This document shows, one piece after another, positions 31,401 through 41,695 of a stretch of 64,000 bases of DNA; positions within the stretch are counted from its first letter, which is position 1, and every line of letters begins with the position of its first letter. This DNA is from Fragilariopsis cylindrus CCMP1102. Taxonomy: Eukaryota > Bacillariophyta > Bacillariophyceae > Bacillariales > Bacillariaceae. The notes below the pieces were generated by a model. It saw only the letters and a program-made list of their open reading frames with translations. It was not told the DNA's origin and made no database searches. Where the stretch lies: positions 1 to 64,000 of the forward strand of contig FMBT01000399.1 of assembly GCA_900095095.1 (NCBI GenBank). Direction: 5' to 3'. The translations under genes were made by a program, and so were the position numbers.

Positions 31401-33932
31401 ATTATTCTTGATCTACTTGAATTCTTGGAAAGAGAAGTCGCAACGGATCTTTCGCGTCGTTTTGAGTTAGTATTCAATGGTGTAGATCTTCTACCAAAAG
31501 ACGCCGAAGCTACTCCTAGCTACTCATCTATGACAACCGTAGAGCTAGCACTTGCACGAAGAAAAATTCATTGGGTAACAGTAAAGATTCTCGAAAATCT
31601 TCAGACTATCGGTGGGGGGTTTGATCGAAACTTTTCGACTGATTTGCTTTGGACCAAAGCTTTCGTCCGCAAACTTCTAGATCACTCATGCTGGAGTTTG
31701 GCGATATCTGAAACCATTAAAAAGGAAATTGCACAAGAGATCCACTATGAATTCTCGTATAGAGGATTCAATGGATTTGCTAGCACTTTCGATCTATGGT
31801 GCCCAATAGCCAAGAAACTCTTCGATTTCACCGTCGATCTGTTTGTTGGGTTTTCGGGAGGGTTGGAGAGCTTTTCCTCTGAAGCGAATTTGATCACCGA
31901 GCTGTGTTCTATGGTCTCTCAGTGTATTTCAGATTTGAGAATATCATTTAATGATTCGCGAAAAAATGACCTGTTAAAGCTTGTTGCTTTAGTTTACAAA
32001 GAAGGGGTCCGACATAACTCAAAATGTTTGCCTTCATTTGAAGAAGTTACACAAAAGCTCAATTCTATCAAAGACCTTCAGATTGTGGCTATTGGTCAGA
32101 GCTGCGGAGGATCCAGTAGGAAAGAAGCTACCCGATTTCAAGACTTAAAAGACACAAAGATCTGTGATGGGGCCAGCATAGATGTTCGCTGGTATGTAGA
32201 CAGACAAATTCTTGCTGTTGTTCAGACTGCGATTCGATGCGGAATGGCTACTTTTGTTCTGGAGAACGAAAAAACTTTTGTTGGCAGCATTGAAACCAAA
32301 ATCCTCGAAGCTGTGCGGATAGCTGTGGGAGAAACGGAACTACAATTTCTATCACTAGAGAATTTTGAGATACACCGATCAGAGCGCGTCTTACAATCAA
32401 TGTCTAACGGTAATGATGATCGATCGTCACCAGCGCCGTCGGCTAACCCTATTTTCCTTGGATTTATATGGCCTCTACTCAAAGCTGAGGGCTGGAGACT
32501 TGCGGCTGGTGGCTTACCCTCTGATACTTCATATATTCCACCGGTAGAAAACAAGAGCCAAAAACATGTACGCCATCACAAGAATTTATTCGCAAGACAG
32601 AGGTCACAACTAGCTAGAGATTCTAGTGGTTTTGGTCTTGGGTACATTCCGAAGTTGACAAAACGACTCTTGATCAAATGCTTGGAGAGGGAGGAGGAGA
32701 TTCCACTCAAAAATAAACTAGATTGTGACGGGAAATCTGTAGATTCGTCGACCAAAGCTGTTATGGATGCATTTGCCTCTTCGCTTCTATCAAAGCTTGA
32801 AAAAACCGATACTCCAACGACGAATGGAATCGAGCTGCAAAAGACTCAAGGTGTTGTCAGTGAATTACTTTCTTTATTCAATGAGATTGTTCCGCTAACA
32901 TTTTCAAACGAAGACAATCGCAAACTCGCTGAAGGAAAACAATGGAGTGACATCCTTGACTGTAGATACCTGCTCAAAGTACTGATTATCATGCCAAACA
33001 TACTAAAGGATGCTGATCTTCCTATTCAGCAATATCAACAAACAATTAGTGTCATACACGAACTCCTACATTTTCTATCCCAAAACCAGCAAGATTTCTT
33101 CGACAATTATTTCCGTCTACCAAACGAAGAGTACCTATCTGAGTCTAAATTTCCTTCTTGTCTTCCTTCTCAAATAAGAAATGCTGTTATGGGGGATACC
33201 AATCTGGAAGAACATAAATCGTCACAATCCCCAGTAGACGGAGATGCATCAATTGAGGTCATCCATCCAACAGATCGCGATAACTTGACAGATTTTGTAG
33301 TCGGTGTCTTGAGCCAGACAATAATAGGTAATGCAACCTTAGACGATGAAAATCGACAGGGAAGATCCATCTCAGGAGTTGGCTCTCCCTGCATTATTTG
33401 TCGTCGCTGTTTTGGTGTCAAGGGGGGGAAATACTGCTATAGCAGCTTCGAGAGTCTCTGTTCGGCTGCCACGACAATTGAAAAGCATCTTCTACGCTGT
33501 CCTGAAATCGACAACGATGTCAAGCAAGAAATTACCAAGACTCGGGTGTATCATGCCGAACAACGAAAAAAACTACCATCCGGTGCACAAGCTGATTTCT
33601 ACAAACAGTTATATGATCGGTTACAGCAATCAACGGTCAAGCCTCCAAACGAATCGCTGTACGACTATGATAATCGTAGTACCATCAGCAATACAACTTT
33701 GGCAAAAAACGAGGCGTCCGTCAAAAACTTAAGTTTCAGGAGTCACATCGATGTCATGAAATACATCCAGTCCAATGAACCATGGAAAAGCACGAAGTCA
33801 CTTGTTGAAATGGTGGATATGTACTATAGTTGTTTAGAATATGGTGGTAAGCTTTACAATACGAATGGTAGTAGTGCTGACACATTCAGTTCTGAATGGC
33901 TGTACTCGAAGCTAGCTCCGGAACAAGATTAA
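28457..33932 (+). CDS. Large protein with three internal repeats and a Cys/His-rich C-terminus
   Basis: Exons 28457-30908 and 30997-33932, a GT-AG intron of 88 bases; 1795 residues in one frame. I know no named family. The N-terminal 200 residues are disordered and basic (AAKRKRH, KKIKKKMGTEKER). Three repeats share a pattern: a Lys/Thr segment with FL or FV, then A..., (W/Y)R, G...LKG.G..A..S.WK: around residues 335-405 (degenerate), 434-490 (YSKIFSARHFVETKTKTLAD, WRAKSGLSELKGSG, VSSWK) and 590-657 (FLGTRTTDIANTYIKYRGDK, LKGFGAVASISGWK). Near 1615-1670 sits a zinc-finger-like element, CIICRRCFGVKGGKYC, then EKHLLRCPEI. I associate this repeat and the HLxxCPxI element with large diatom proteins, from memory only. 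Likely nuclear and DNA- or chromatin-associated, by inference from the basic regions. Confidence 0.75.
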
Positions 33933-34102
33933 AAAGCCACTTGTACAAATGTGGGTTATTTCATCATAACGGGATTATGTTATGTTATGTAATTAAGATC
34001 TATAAAATAATATTGGGAAAATAATCATTGTGTGTGTGTGCGTGCGTGTGTGAAATTATGTAATTTTTTACAGGATTGTCATTATTAATTATTCTCATCT
34101 AT

Positions 34103-35011
34103 TTATTGTCCTTGATATGTTTTAGAAATGTACGATAGTAATGGGAACTCCTTATCAAGATATTCGTTGCCTTTCTTTTGAATCTTTCCTTGCTGAGGTT
34201 TTTCTGCATAACCAGCATAAATAGCATCAATATACTCCATACCAGAAATAACTTCCCCGATCGGCGAAAATCCTTGATTATCTAGAAATTTATTTCCACC
34301 GTGACGCGTATTAAAAAACATTTGTGTCGTACGTGTATTCGGACCGGATGTGGCATACGTTAAGGTACCTCTTGCATTTGTTTGTATCACAGGATCATCC
34401 TTGATCGGTGTTTTCTGACTATTGGATGGGATTGCTGGTATACCAAATTGAGTGATGAAATCATTGACAACTCGAAAAAATTTCGCGTCCTTGTAGAATT
34501 CCTCCTCCAATAACTGTTTCATATGCTCCACACCCAAGGGTGCCCATTCGGGTTTTAATTGAACTACCACATTTCCTGTTTTACCATCATTTAAATTCGA
34601 TAATTCGAAAGTGTATATATTCTTATCACCACTACCCCCACCACCTCCTTCTTTTTTCTTCTCTTCCTTGATTTCTCCCATGATCACTCCGCCCTGTTCT
34701 TCTTCTACTTCTGCCGACGACGACGACGACGATGATGATGATTTATCAGGTTTTCTAAAATCACGTTGCATCTTTTCCGGACTGCCTACTACGTTAACAA
34801 CATCATTTTGCCTTCGATGACGCATGGCAGCCTGTCTAACTCCAGGAAATGGGTCACTACGAAATAAACAAAAAACCAAACCACATATTAAGGCGACGGA
34901 ACCTAATATTTTCATGAGAGAGTATCGCTGCTGCTTCCTTGAAGGTAGTACTCTAGTTGTCCCACGCTTTACAGTTGTCATTCTATTGATAACTCGTTTT
35001 GGCCAGAGCAT
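34103..35011 (-). CDS. Membrane-anchored cyclophilin-type isomerase
   Basis: 302 residues, first ATG at 35011. A basic N-terminus and a membrane anchor (LMKILGSVALICGLVFCLF, ~33-51) precede a disordered, acidic and Gly-rich linker. The cyclophilin-like domain runs from about 132 to 295: YTFELSNLNDGKTGNVVVQL, KFFRVVNDFITQFGIPA, TLTYATSGPNTRTTQMFFNT, FSPIGEVISGMEYIDAIYAG. The Arg of FHRV is kept (FFRV), and QMFFNT replaces QFFIT. Some active-site residues differ from PPIA, so activity may be weak. The topology suggests a type II protein of the ER/Golgi lumen. Head to head with the kinesin-like gene (568 bases), and its 3' end lies 171 bases from that of the large repeat protein. Confidence 0.8.
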   Translation of the reverse strand: MLWPKRVINRMTTVKRGTTRVLPSRKQQRYSLMKILGSVALICGLVFCLFRSDPFPGVRQAAMRHRRQNDVVNVVGSPEKMQRDFRKPDKSSSSSSSSSAEVEEEQGGVIMGEIKEEKKKEGGGGGSGDKNIYTFELSNLNDGKTGNVVVQLKPEWAPLGVEHMKQLLEEEFYKDAKFFRVVNDFITQFGIPAIPSNSQKTPIKDDPVIQTNARGTLTYATSGPNTRTTQMFFNTRHGGNKFLDNQGFSPIGEVISGMEYIDAIYAGYAEKPQQGKIQKKGNEYLDKEFPLLSYISKTYQGQ

Positions 35012-35579
35012 GAGGGAGGAACGCAATTCTTGATTTGACTGTCAAATCTGGGTCTTCCTGTTTCGAAAAATGGAAAAAAAGAAAAATGGAAATAAGCGTC
35101 GATAGCTGCAAGCAACATTGAACATCTTGGTCATCTCTGTGTTAGTACTGTACTTCAATTTAATCATGCTGTGTTCAAACACGAATGAATGAAATCAATC
35201 CGTGACCAAGACTGAATGCTTTTTTTCTTTGACATATGCCTCTCCGCTGAAAGGCGGGCGGGCCAACGGGTTTTTTTCTTTTTCCATATGAAAACATCAA
35301 GAAAAAATCACGTCGTGAAAAATAGACAAAAATCTATGCTTTTAGTTCTTCACTACTGTACAACAAAATTGCCAGCCATATTTCAAATCACAAAATCACA
35401 AATCGAATAGTAATCAACACGAATTATTTGCACATCGCTTGACATACAGTCCCTTATTAATCGAATCGAATCGAATCGAATCTAATTCTACCTCTACTTT
35501 AAACTTCGTTATTCGTATCTACCACAGTGGTTGAAATCGAAAACTCACATACTATCCTCTTTTCGAAAGTCCTAATAAT
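35012..35579. promoter_or_regulatory. Divergent promoter region with TCGAA repeats
   Basis: 568 bases between two gene starts. At 35461-35480 there are four tandem TCGAA units. The first part is rich in A and T runs. No other gene seen. Confidence 0.4.
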
Positions 35580-38564
35580 ATGATGAAAGTCTCCGACGAC
35601 GTCAATCGTCGTGTACCACCTGTTTCGATTGTGGAAAATCATTGTGGAATTGAAATGGAAACAGTTCTACGTATTCGCCCTCTTTTGAAGAAAGAGCGAG
35701 ATGATCTGATCTTGCTCGAGGCACGAGAGTCGTCCACCACGGAATCAAATAATAATGAAATTCAAACTGTTATTCTAAATCCATTAAATCCGTCACCGTC
35801 AGCTGGTGGTGGAAGTTATAATAATCGATCACGAACGGATTCCGATTCGACCGCCATCAACACTCCACTGGAATGTCATTTCAATCATGTCCTCCCCGAG
35901 AATACCAGTCAGGATAAAATATACTACACGATTGGGTTACCCATTGTTACTGCTACCATGAACTCTCTCAAGAATGCTACTTCTCGTCATCATTCGTCCC
36001 GTGATAGAATGCCGAAGAGTCATCTCCTTATATCTATGGGTGTTGAGAATTCTGGAAAAACTTATACGTGTTTTGGTGGAATGACAATTCCAAAAAGACG
36101 CGCATCTCAAGATGGTTTGGTTCCAAGACTTTTAGATAGTATGTTTTCTCAATCAAATCATGCCAGTGGTGGCTCAAAAGGATTTACCGTCCAAGTTTCT
36201 ATCTTACAAGTCACTCAACCAAAGGGAGGAGGGAATAAAAGTGATCCGAATTCATGTCAAATCCATGATTTACTGGCCACTCCTCCTCAGTCTTCTTCAT
36301 CCCCCTTCGGTGCATCTCCAAAGATTAAGAAAAAATTAAATGTTCGAAACATTGCAGCTCGATTTGAACGTGCTATTCCTAGTCCCGTAAATCGGAGGAC
36401 TTCAAAGTCATCCGATGATAAAATAGTAGAACTAGATGCTGAGAATATCAAGCCTGCATTTCAAAACTGTCGAAATATTACACAAGCACGAGAAGTTCTT
36501 CAAAATGGATTCAATACATCCCAAAAACATAGGACGGGAGACCAAAACTATCATTTGTACATTACAATGCAACCAGTAATCGATGGAACAAAATATGGTG
36601 ACAGTATTTCGATATTGGATATGGCTGGTCTTGAAAAGGAAAAGATCAAACAGAATATCCGAGGTAAACAAGACGTGACAAGTACGAATCAAGCGGCAAA
36701 TGAAGCTGTTTTTGATTGCCTAAAAACTATGGTGAATAATGTAAATATTGCTAGCGCCAAGAATACTTATTCAGATGACGAAGTTAGCGAGGTCTCATCA
36801 GTTTCCCGGTGGAAGCAGCCCATCACGAGTGAGCAATTAAAGCCTGTCCCTTTTCGACGACACAAAGTTACCATGATCTTGAACCAGTTATTCGTACAGA
36901 ATTCATCGGTCAAGGTAACACTTCTATTGGCAGCTTATCCCGGGCATATCGATTTCCAGCAGAAACGAATGTTACTACAGAATATTGAAATATTGCATGG
37001 ATCTACTCTTGTAGCAACGCCTTTGAACACCACCTCTGCAGAAGAAAATAGTCCGACCCGAATGAGAATGGAGGATAGAAACAAAGATAATGAACTACAT
37101 AAACGTCGAAATAGCAGCAACCAGAAAAGAACAGTGAAACTTGCTACTACTTTCGAACAAGGTCAAGAATCAGATGATCGACAAACTGGTCATCAGAATG
37201 AACAAAAGGCTAGGGTGCGAGCAACTCCGCCACGGGCACCACAAAGAATGCAAAAAGTCTCACCTGCAAAGCCTAGTGCTCCAGTTATGAATCATGAGAA
37301 TCGTGGGGCACCACAAAGAATGCAAAAAGTCTCACCTGCAAAACCTAGTGCTCCAGTTATGAATCAAGAGATTCGTGCTTCTTCATCAGAATCTTCCAGA
37401 TTCGTCGAACAAAAAGTTGTCCCTAGTGCTCCAGCTTTTCGCGAGGTCCAACAACAACAACAACAGCCGTATATCGATCCAGTGAACGAGAATTTTGTGT
37501 CTGACTTTCCGGGTACACGGATTCCTGCAAGTGCAGAAGGAAATTCCGGCTTCACGTTGGAGTCTGTGTCCTTCCCAGATCCTTCTACTGCACTTAGAAC
37601 CAGTAGAGAACAGCGCCCGATTGCTGTTCCTCAAGTGGAGAATGATTCGAGTAACTCATTCCGACAGGAAGCACCTGCATCATTTCCTAGAAAAGCAGAA
37701 ACAAAGAATAATTTGCAGATAAATCAACAGGAAAAACTCAAATCTCCTCTTGGACGGTCTCGCTTAGAAAATTCCGAACATCATCATGCGACGTCTAGCA
37801 AAACAGCGTCAACTCAGAATGATTCGCGTAGAAAAGGAGATGATCGATCTTTTTCCAATGAAAATGAAATCCCGTCGCATTGCTTTGATGATAATTTTGC
37901 TGCGCAAGCTAATGACTCGTATGACTCGAAGATTGTTGACCGCAACAATGGCCAGAATGAATCTAACAATCAAGTGAAAGTACTCGAGGCAAAGCTAAAA
38001 CGATCTATTCAAGAGATTAAAGCTCTTGAGCAAATTTGTTCTCAGCTTGAAAGAGAAAATGCAGAGCTGAAGAACAATGCCCGTGAAGTGGGGCGTAAAG
38101 AAAGACAATTACGATGGACGGAACAAGATGAGGAGGAATTCGTCGAATCGAGAAAAATGAGACAGGAAGCTCAATGTAAGATCAAAGAACCAATCTACGA
38201 TCATTTGGAAAAAGTAAAGTACATATATGGTATCAAGAACCAATGGTGTATGACCAACAAGAAACATTTTTCGCTCTCTTTACCAAATCAGTTCCAGCGT
38301 GCTCCTGCCTTGGATATCCGCGACAGCAATATGATTCAAAAAGATGAAAGTGGTTTTAAAGTCAAATCCGAAGAAGGAATGCAGAAGCATAATAAAACAG
38401 TGCTAGGTAATAATAAAAACATGGCAAGTGGATTAGCGCGTCGTGCTTCCAGGAGTATTAGAAAGAGTTTAACACCCCATAAGTCTCCTGTACAAACTTA
38501 CCAGGCTCCCGCAGGATTATCTAGACTAAAGCATCTCGCAGGAAAAAGGCTAGAATATAACTAA
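35580..38564 (+). CDS. Divergent kinesin-like motor protein
   Basis: Intronless, 994 residues. The N-terminal ~480 residues align with a kinesin motor: ETVLRIRPLLKKE (cf. VxVRxRP), FNHVLPENTSQDKIYY, P-loop GVENSGKTYTCFGG (~153), SISILDMAGLEKE as switch II (~341; cf. DLAGSE), and VPFRRHKVTMILNQLF (cf. PYRDSKLT). The switch I signature NxxSSRSH is not recognisable; the matching place reads HRTGDQNYHLYITMQP. A tail of ~300 disordered residues includes a duplicated 24-residue unit, and a coiled coil follows at ~800-840 (VLEAKLKRSIQEIKALEQIC, LERENAELKNN). It may be a motor with altered hydrolysis or a non-motile microtubule protein. Long motor insertions explain the unusual length. Confidence 0.75.
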   Translation: MMKVSDDVNRRVPPVSIVENHCGIEMETVLRIRPLLKKERDDLILLEARESSTTESNNNEIQTVILNPLNPSPSAGGGSYNNRSRTDSDSTAINTPLECHFNHVLPENTSQDKIYYTIGLPIVTATMNSLKNATSRHHSSRDRMPKSHLLISMGVENSGKTYTCFGGMTIPKRRASQDGLVPRLLDSMFSQSNHASGGSKGFTVQVSILQVTQPKGGGNKSDPNSCQIHDLLATPPQSSSSPFGASPKIKKKLNVRNIAARFERAIPSPVNRRTSKSSDDKIVELDAENIKPAFQNCRNITQAREVLQNGFNTSQKHRTGDQNYHLYITMQPVIDGTKYGDSISILDMAGLEKEKIKQNIRGKQDVTSTNQAANEAVFDCLKTMVNNVNIASAKNTYSDDEVSEVSSVSRWKQPITSEQLKPVPFRRHKVTMILNQLFVQNSSVKVTLLLAAYPGHIDFQQKRMLLQNIEILHGSTLVATPLNTTSAEENSPTRMRMEDRNKDNELHKRRNSSNQKRTVKLATTFEQGQESDDRQTGHQNEQKARVRATPPRAPQRMQKVSPAKPSAPVMNHENRGAPQRMQKVSPAKPSAPVMNQEIRASSSESSRFVEQKVVPSAPAFREVQQQQQQPYIDPVNENFVSDFPGTRIPASAEGNSGFTLESVSFPDPSTALRTSREQRPIAVPQVENDSSNSFRQEAPASFPRKAETKNNLQINQQEKLKSPLGRSRLENSEHHHATSSKTASTQNDSRRKGDDRSFSNENEIPSHCFDDNFAAQANDSYDSKIVDRNNGQNESNNQVKVLEAKLKRSIQEIKALEQICSQLERENAELKNNAREVGRKERQLRWTEQDEEEFVESRKMRQEAQCKIKEPIYDHLEKVKYIYGIKNQWCMTNKKHFSLSLPNQFQRAPALDIRDSNMIQKDESGFKVKSEEGMQKHNKTVLGNNKNMASGLARRASRSIRKSLTPHKSPVQTYQAPAGLSRLKHLAGKRLEYN
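37236..37379 (+). repeat. 72-base tandem duplication inside the kinesin-like gene
   Basis: Two adjacent 72-base units (37236-37307 and 37308-37379), nearly identical by eye, coding twice for APQRMQKVSPAKPSAPVMN plus a few residues. In frame, so the protein only gains 24 residues. The high identity suggests a recent duplication. Confidence 0.9.
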
Positions 38565-39213
38565 GTGCGTGAAGTACTAGTAATGATTCATTCTTTAACA
38601 CTTTCTACTAAATAATACTTATACTGGACAGTCTTTGGCACACATGGTGCCTCTGCTTTTTGATCTACTAGGTTAGGTATATTCATTCTAATACTCGTTG
38701 TTAGGCCTGCCTTAAAGATGAATGGTGCTACAAATACACTAGCTAGCCTTGTTATACAACGAAGACCTCTTATGAATAAATAACAGTGTAGGAAAAATCT
38801 CATTGTTTTTTTATTGTAAAATTCCCAACCAACAAGAACAAAACAGTTGGAAATTGTTGCTAGTAGTGGACAAGATAGATACGATGTAACACTACTAGGC
38901 GAGAAGAAATATCTTACAATACCAGGAGAGAAGAAACTAAGCATTTGCACAACACAACAGATCGAAGCAATTTGTACTAGTAAAAATGTATATGGTGAAA
39001 TTTCAACTTATACCACCTCCTCATCGTAGCGTAGAACATGGTTCCCAAACTCCCACAGAAATCGACTCAAGTAAGTAGTGCAGTCATTCCTTATCCAGTA
39101 GCCCTACTTTTCGTTCGCTCAGAGTTAGTTACGCCGCTTCTTATCTTTTGTTCCATATCCATTAGTCAACTGATTGAATGAATTGTGATTTTTATTTTGT
39201 ACAATAAGCACGT
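38565..39213. other. Convergent intergenic region
   Basis: 649 bases between the kinesin-like and ELM2-PHD gene 3' ends. Open frames on both strands here (for example 38588-38950 on minus) lack recognisable content. No RNA gene seen. Confidence 0.4.
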
Positions 39214-41695
39214 TTATGCAAAGTATAGAGTTTTTCTCCCTGAAGGAGTACTTTTTGAGTTTTCAATGCCATCAAGCAAACCACCACCAGACTCGGCGCT
39301 CTTACTACAAGGACTCACTTTACTTCCCAAACTTAATCTTCTTATTCCAACAGATCCACGGGGTGATAATATGGGTGATAATAGATTATCATCCCGTTTA
39401 CTAGTTCCCTTCTTTTCTGTACACAAATGACAGAACCAATCTCCTTCAGGTACTGAAGTAAGTGGAGGTTTGGCACAAGTCATATGGAAAGAATGGTTAC
39501 ATCCGTCACAGATAACCATTAAATCACCACCTTCGTCACATAAGAAACAATGTTCTTTCCAATCTCTTTTCATCCTGGGATATAAACGATTGTTTGCTTT
39601 CCAAACATAGTAATGACTTAAGCAGTCAGATCGTTTTCGTTTTAATGTTTTTGAAATCAATGAAAAATCTTTTTGTTTTTCTTTGATCAGTACATCAAAC
39701 TTCTTACTTTCGTCTCTGTTCAATTTCGATGTAGTACATCCATCGTATAGACCTTGAACTCTCTTGTAGTCTATTCGTGCCGACTTTACACAGTAGTCAC
39801 TATTATGAAGTATCGAAAAAAGTAACTCATGATTGCATAATTCGTGCTCACCTTCCAAGAACCCTGAAATATCTTCTCCCCTTTCCTCTGCTGCTTTTGC
39901 GAGCTTTGGATCCCACAAAGTATCGTACCTATTGACATAGCAAATAATGGAACACATAGCATAGTATTGTATTGTTAGAAAACAAACAAAAAACGTGACA
40001 GAATTCCAGAAAAATCAATCCATTAGAAAGACTACTATTTATCTGCGTCGTCTCAACAACTTACCCTGGCAATGTACTGCTATTTCTAAACGTAGTAGAA
40101 GTAGCATCTGCTGCTGCTGCTGCTACGGAATCATCATTATTATTCAACTTTGGTGTGATCTCTGCTGCATATTGTGGTCCAACTCGAGAGGACGTGTTGG
40201 ACCGAGGTGGCTCATCTGGAATAACTTCAATAGGATCATTATTATCATGATTATTATTTTCCCATGGCTTATTCACTATGTTTTGACAATTCTTATTGTT
40301 TTTCAATACTAATACATTGTTTGAAAAAGACAACAACGATCTAACAAGTATGTCTTTCTGTTCCATTATTCCATCTGATGATAATTTGTATTCCAGAAAT
40401 CGATTATCAAACTCGGCATTTATTACTTTAGGAAATTCCATCTTGGTAGTAGTTTCTTTCTTCTTATGATTCTTCTTCATCTTCTTTATGATCTGATTAG
40501 AATCTATCTGCATGTTAGATGGTAAATCATCCTGTTGTTGTTTATGTTGCTGTTTATGTTGCTGTTCATGAACACTGATGTTACTATTCGGATGGTCTGG
40601 AATCGAAATCGAAATCGAATCCGGAACCAAACCTTTTTGTAAAGATGATACAATAAAACCGTATTTGTCCACTACTACCTCAGAGGAGGAGTCTAATGGA
40701 ATTGGAATTCTCCATTCCGTAACATCTTCAACAACAAATATTCTCTGCCGCTTCTTATTTTTTATTATGATTACGGAATTATTTGATTTTACGTTATTGC
40801 TACTACTACTTGTACTTGTATTTATCTTTGATTTTGTGCTCTCGTCGTCGTCGTCATCGTCGTCGTCGTCACAACTATCTCCGCCTATTATGTCGACATC
40901 GATCACTTCAATTTTAGAATTATTTGTGGATGACAACTGTACGGCGGGTCGTTGTTGTTGTTGTTTTTGTTGTTTGTGTGGATCCGAATTGTTCAAAGGA
41001 ACAGGAGCATGATGCTGATGCTTATGCTTTTCATTTACTATACTGCTTGTAGCAGTGGTAACGTTATTGCTGTTGTTGTTGTTGTTGTATGTAGGTGGTC
41101 GTTCGAGTACCGGCACAAATGGCAATCGCACCGGTATTGCACCACCACCCACCGGTCTTGAAATATTGAAAGAAGTACTAGTACTATTCTTCGTATTATT
41201 TGTATTTGTATTTGTATTCGTGTTGTCGTCGTTGTTGTCGTCGTTGTTGTTGATGATTATGTGATTGATGTTGACATTATTGACGTTCGCTGCTGCTGTG
41301 GGCGTGGGTATTATAATATATCCATGTGCAGGATAATGTGGATGTGGATGTGGATGTGGATGTGGATGTGGATGTTGATAGGATGGATGCACTGGAACTG
41401 GGACTGGAACTGAACTCGTTATTGCGTGCGCTGCTGGGAATCGAACAGCATCGACGACATCTGATACCGCTCGTCGCTGTACAGTATTGTGTAAATCGAC
41501 GGTACCACCCTGATGGTGGTGGTGCTGGGCGTGTTGATGTTGATGTTGAGCGTGTTGTTGTTGATGATACACTGGAAAATGTGATGGTCGCTGTGCTACT
41601 ACTGATGCTGTGATGGCTTGCTGGTGGGAATCGTTACTGCTACAGTCACTACCACCCCCACCCACGCCCGCATATTTCAGTAGAGGGATAGTCAT
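39214..41695 (-). CDS. ELM2-SANT-PHD chromatin protein
   Basis: Minus-strand exons 41695-40065 and 39928-39214 over a 136-base GT-AG intron; 781 residues. The first ~490 residues are low complexity (His-Pro repeats, Asn, Gln and Asp runs). Then come an ELM2-like segment (RVGPQYAAEITPKL, continuing across the intron as YDTLWDPKLAKAAEERG), a SANT-like helix set (~616-653: FSLISKTLKRKRSDCLSHYYVWKA), and a PHD finger (~668-715: CFLCDEGGDLMVICDGCNHS, CAKPPLTSVPEGDWFCHLC) with the Cys4-His-Cys3 ligands in place. ELM2-SANT pairs recruit and activate histone deacetylases in CoREST/MTA-type complexes, and PHD fingers read histone H3 tails. A nuclear co-repressor role is inferred. Confidence 0.85.
41340..41375. 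repeat. (GGATGT)n repeat coding for His-Pro
   Basis: About six hexanucleotide units, read on the minus strand as alternating His-Pro in the N-terminus of the ELM2-SANT-PHD protein. Confidence 0.85.

Noticed and set aside
40578-41264. Several Leu/Phe/Val-rich frames on plus
   Set aside because: Shadows of the low-complexity N-terminus of the ELM2-SANT-PHD gene.
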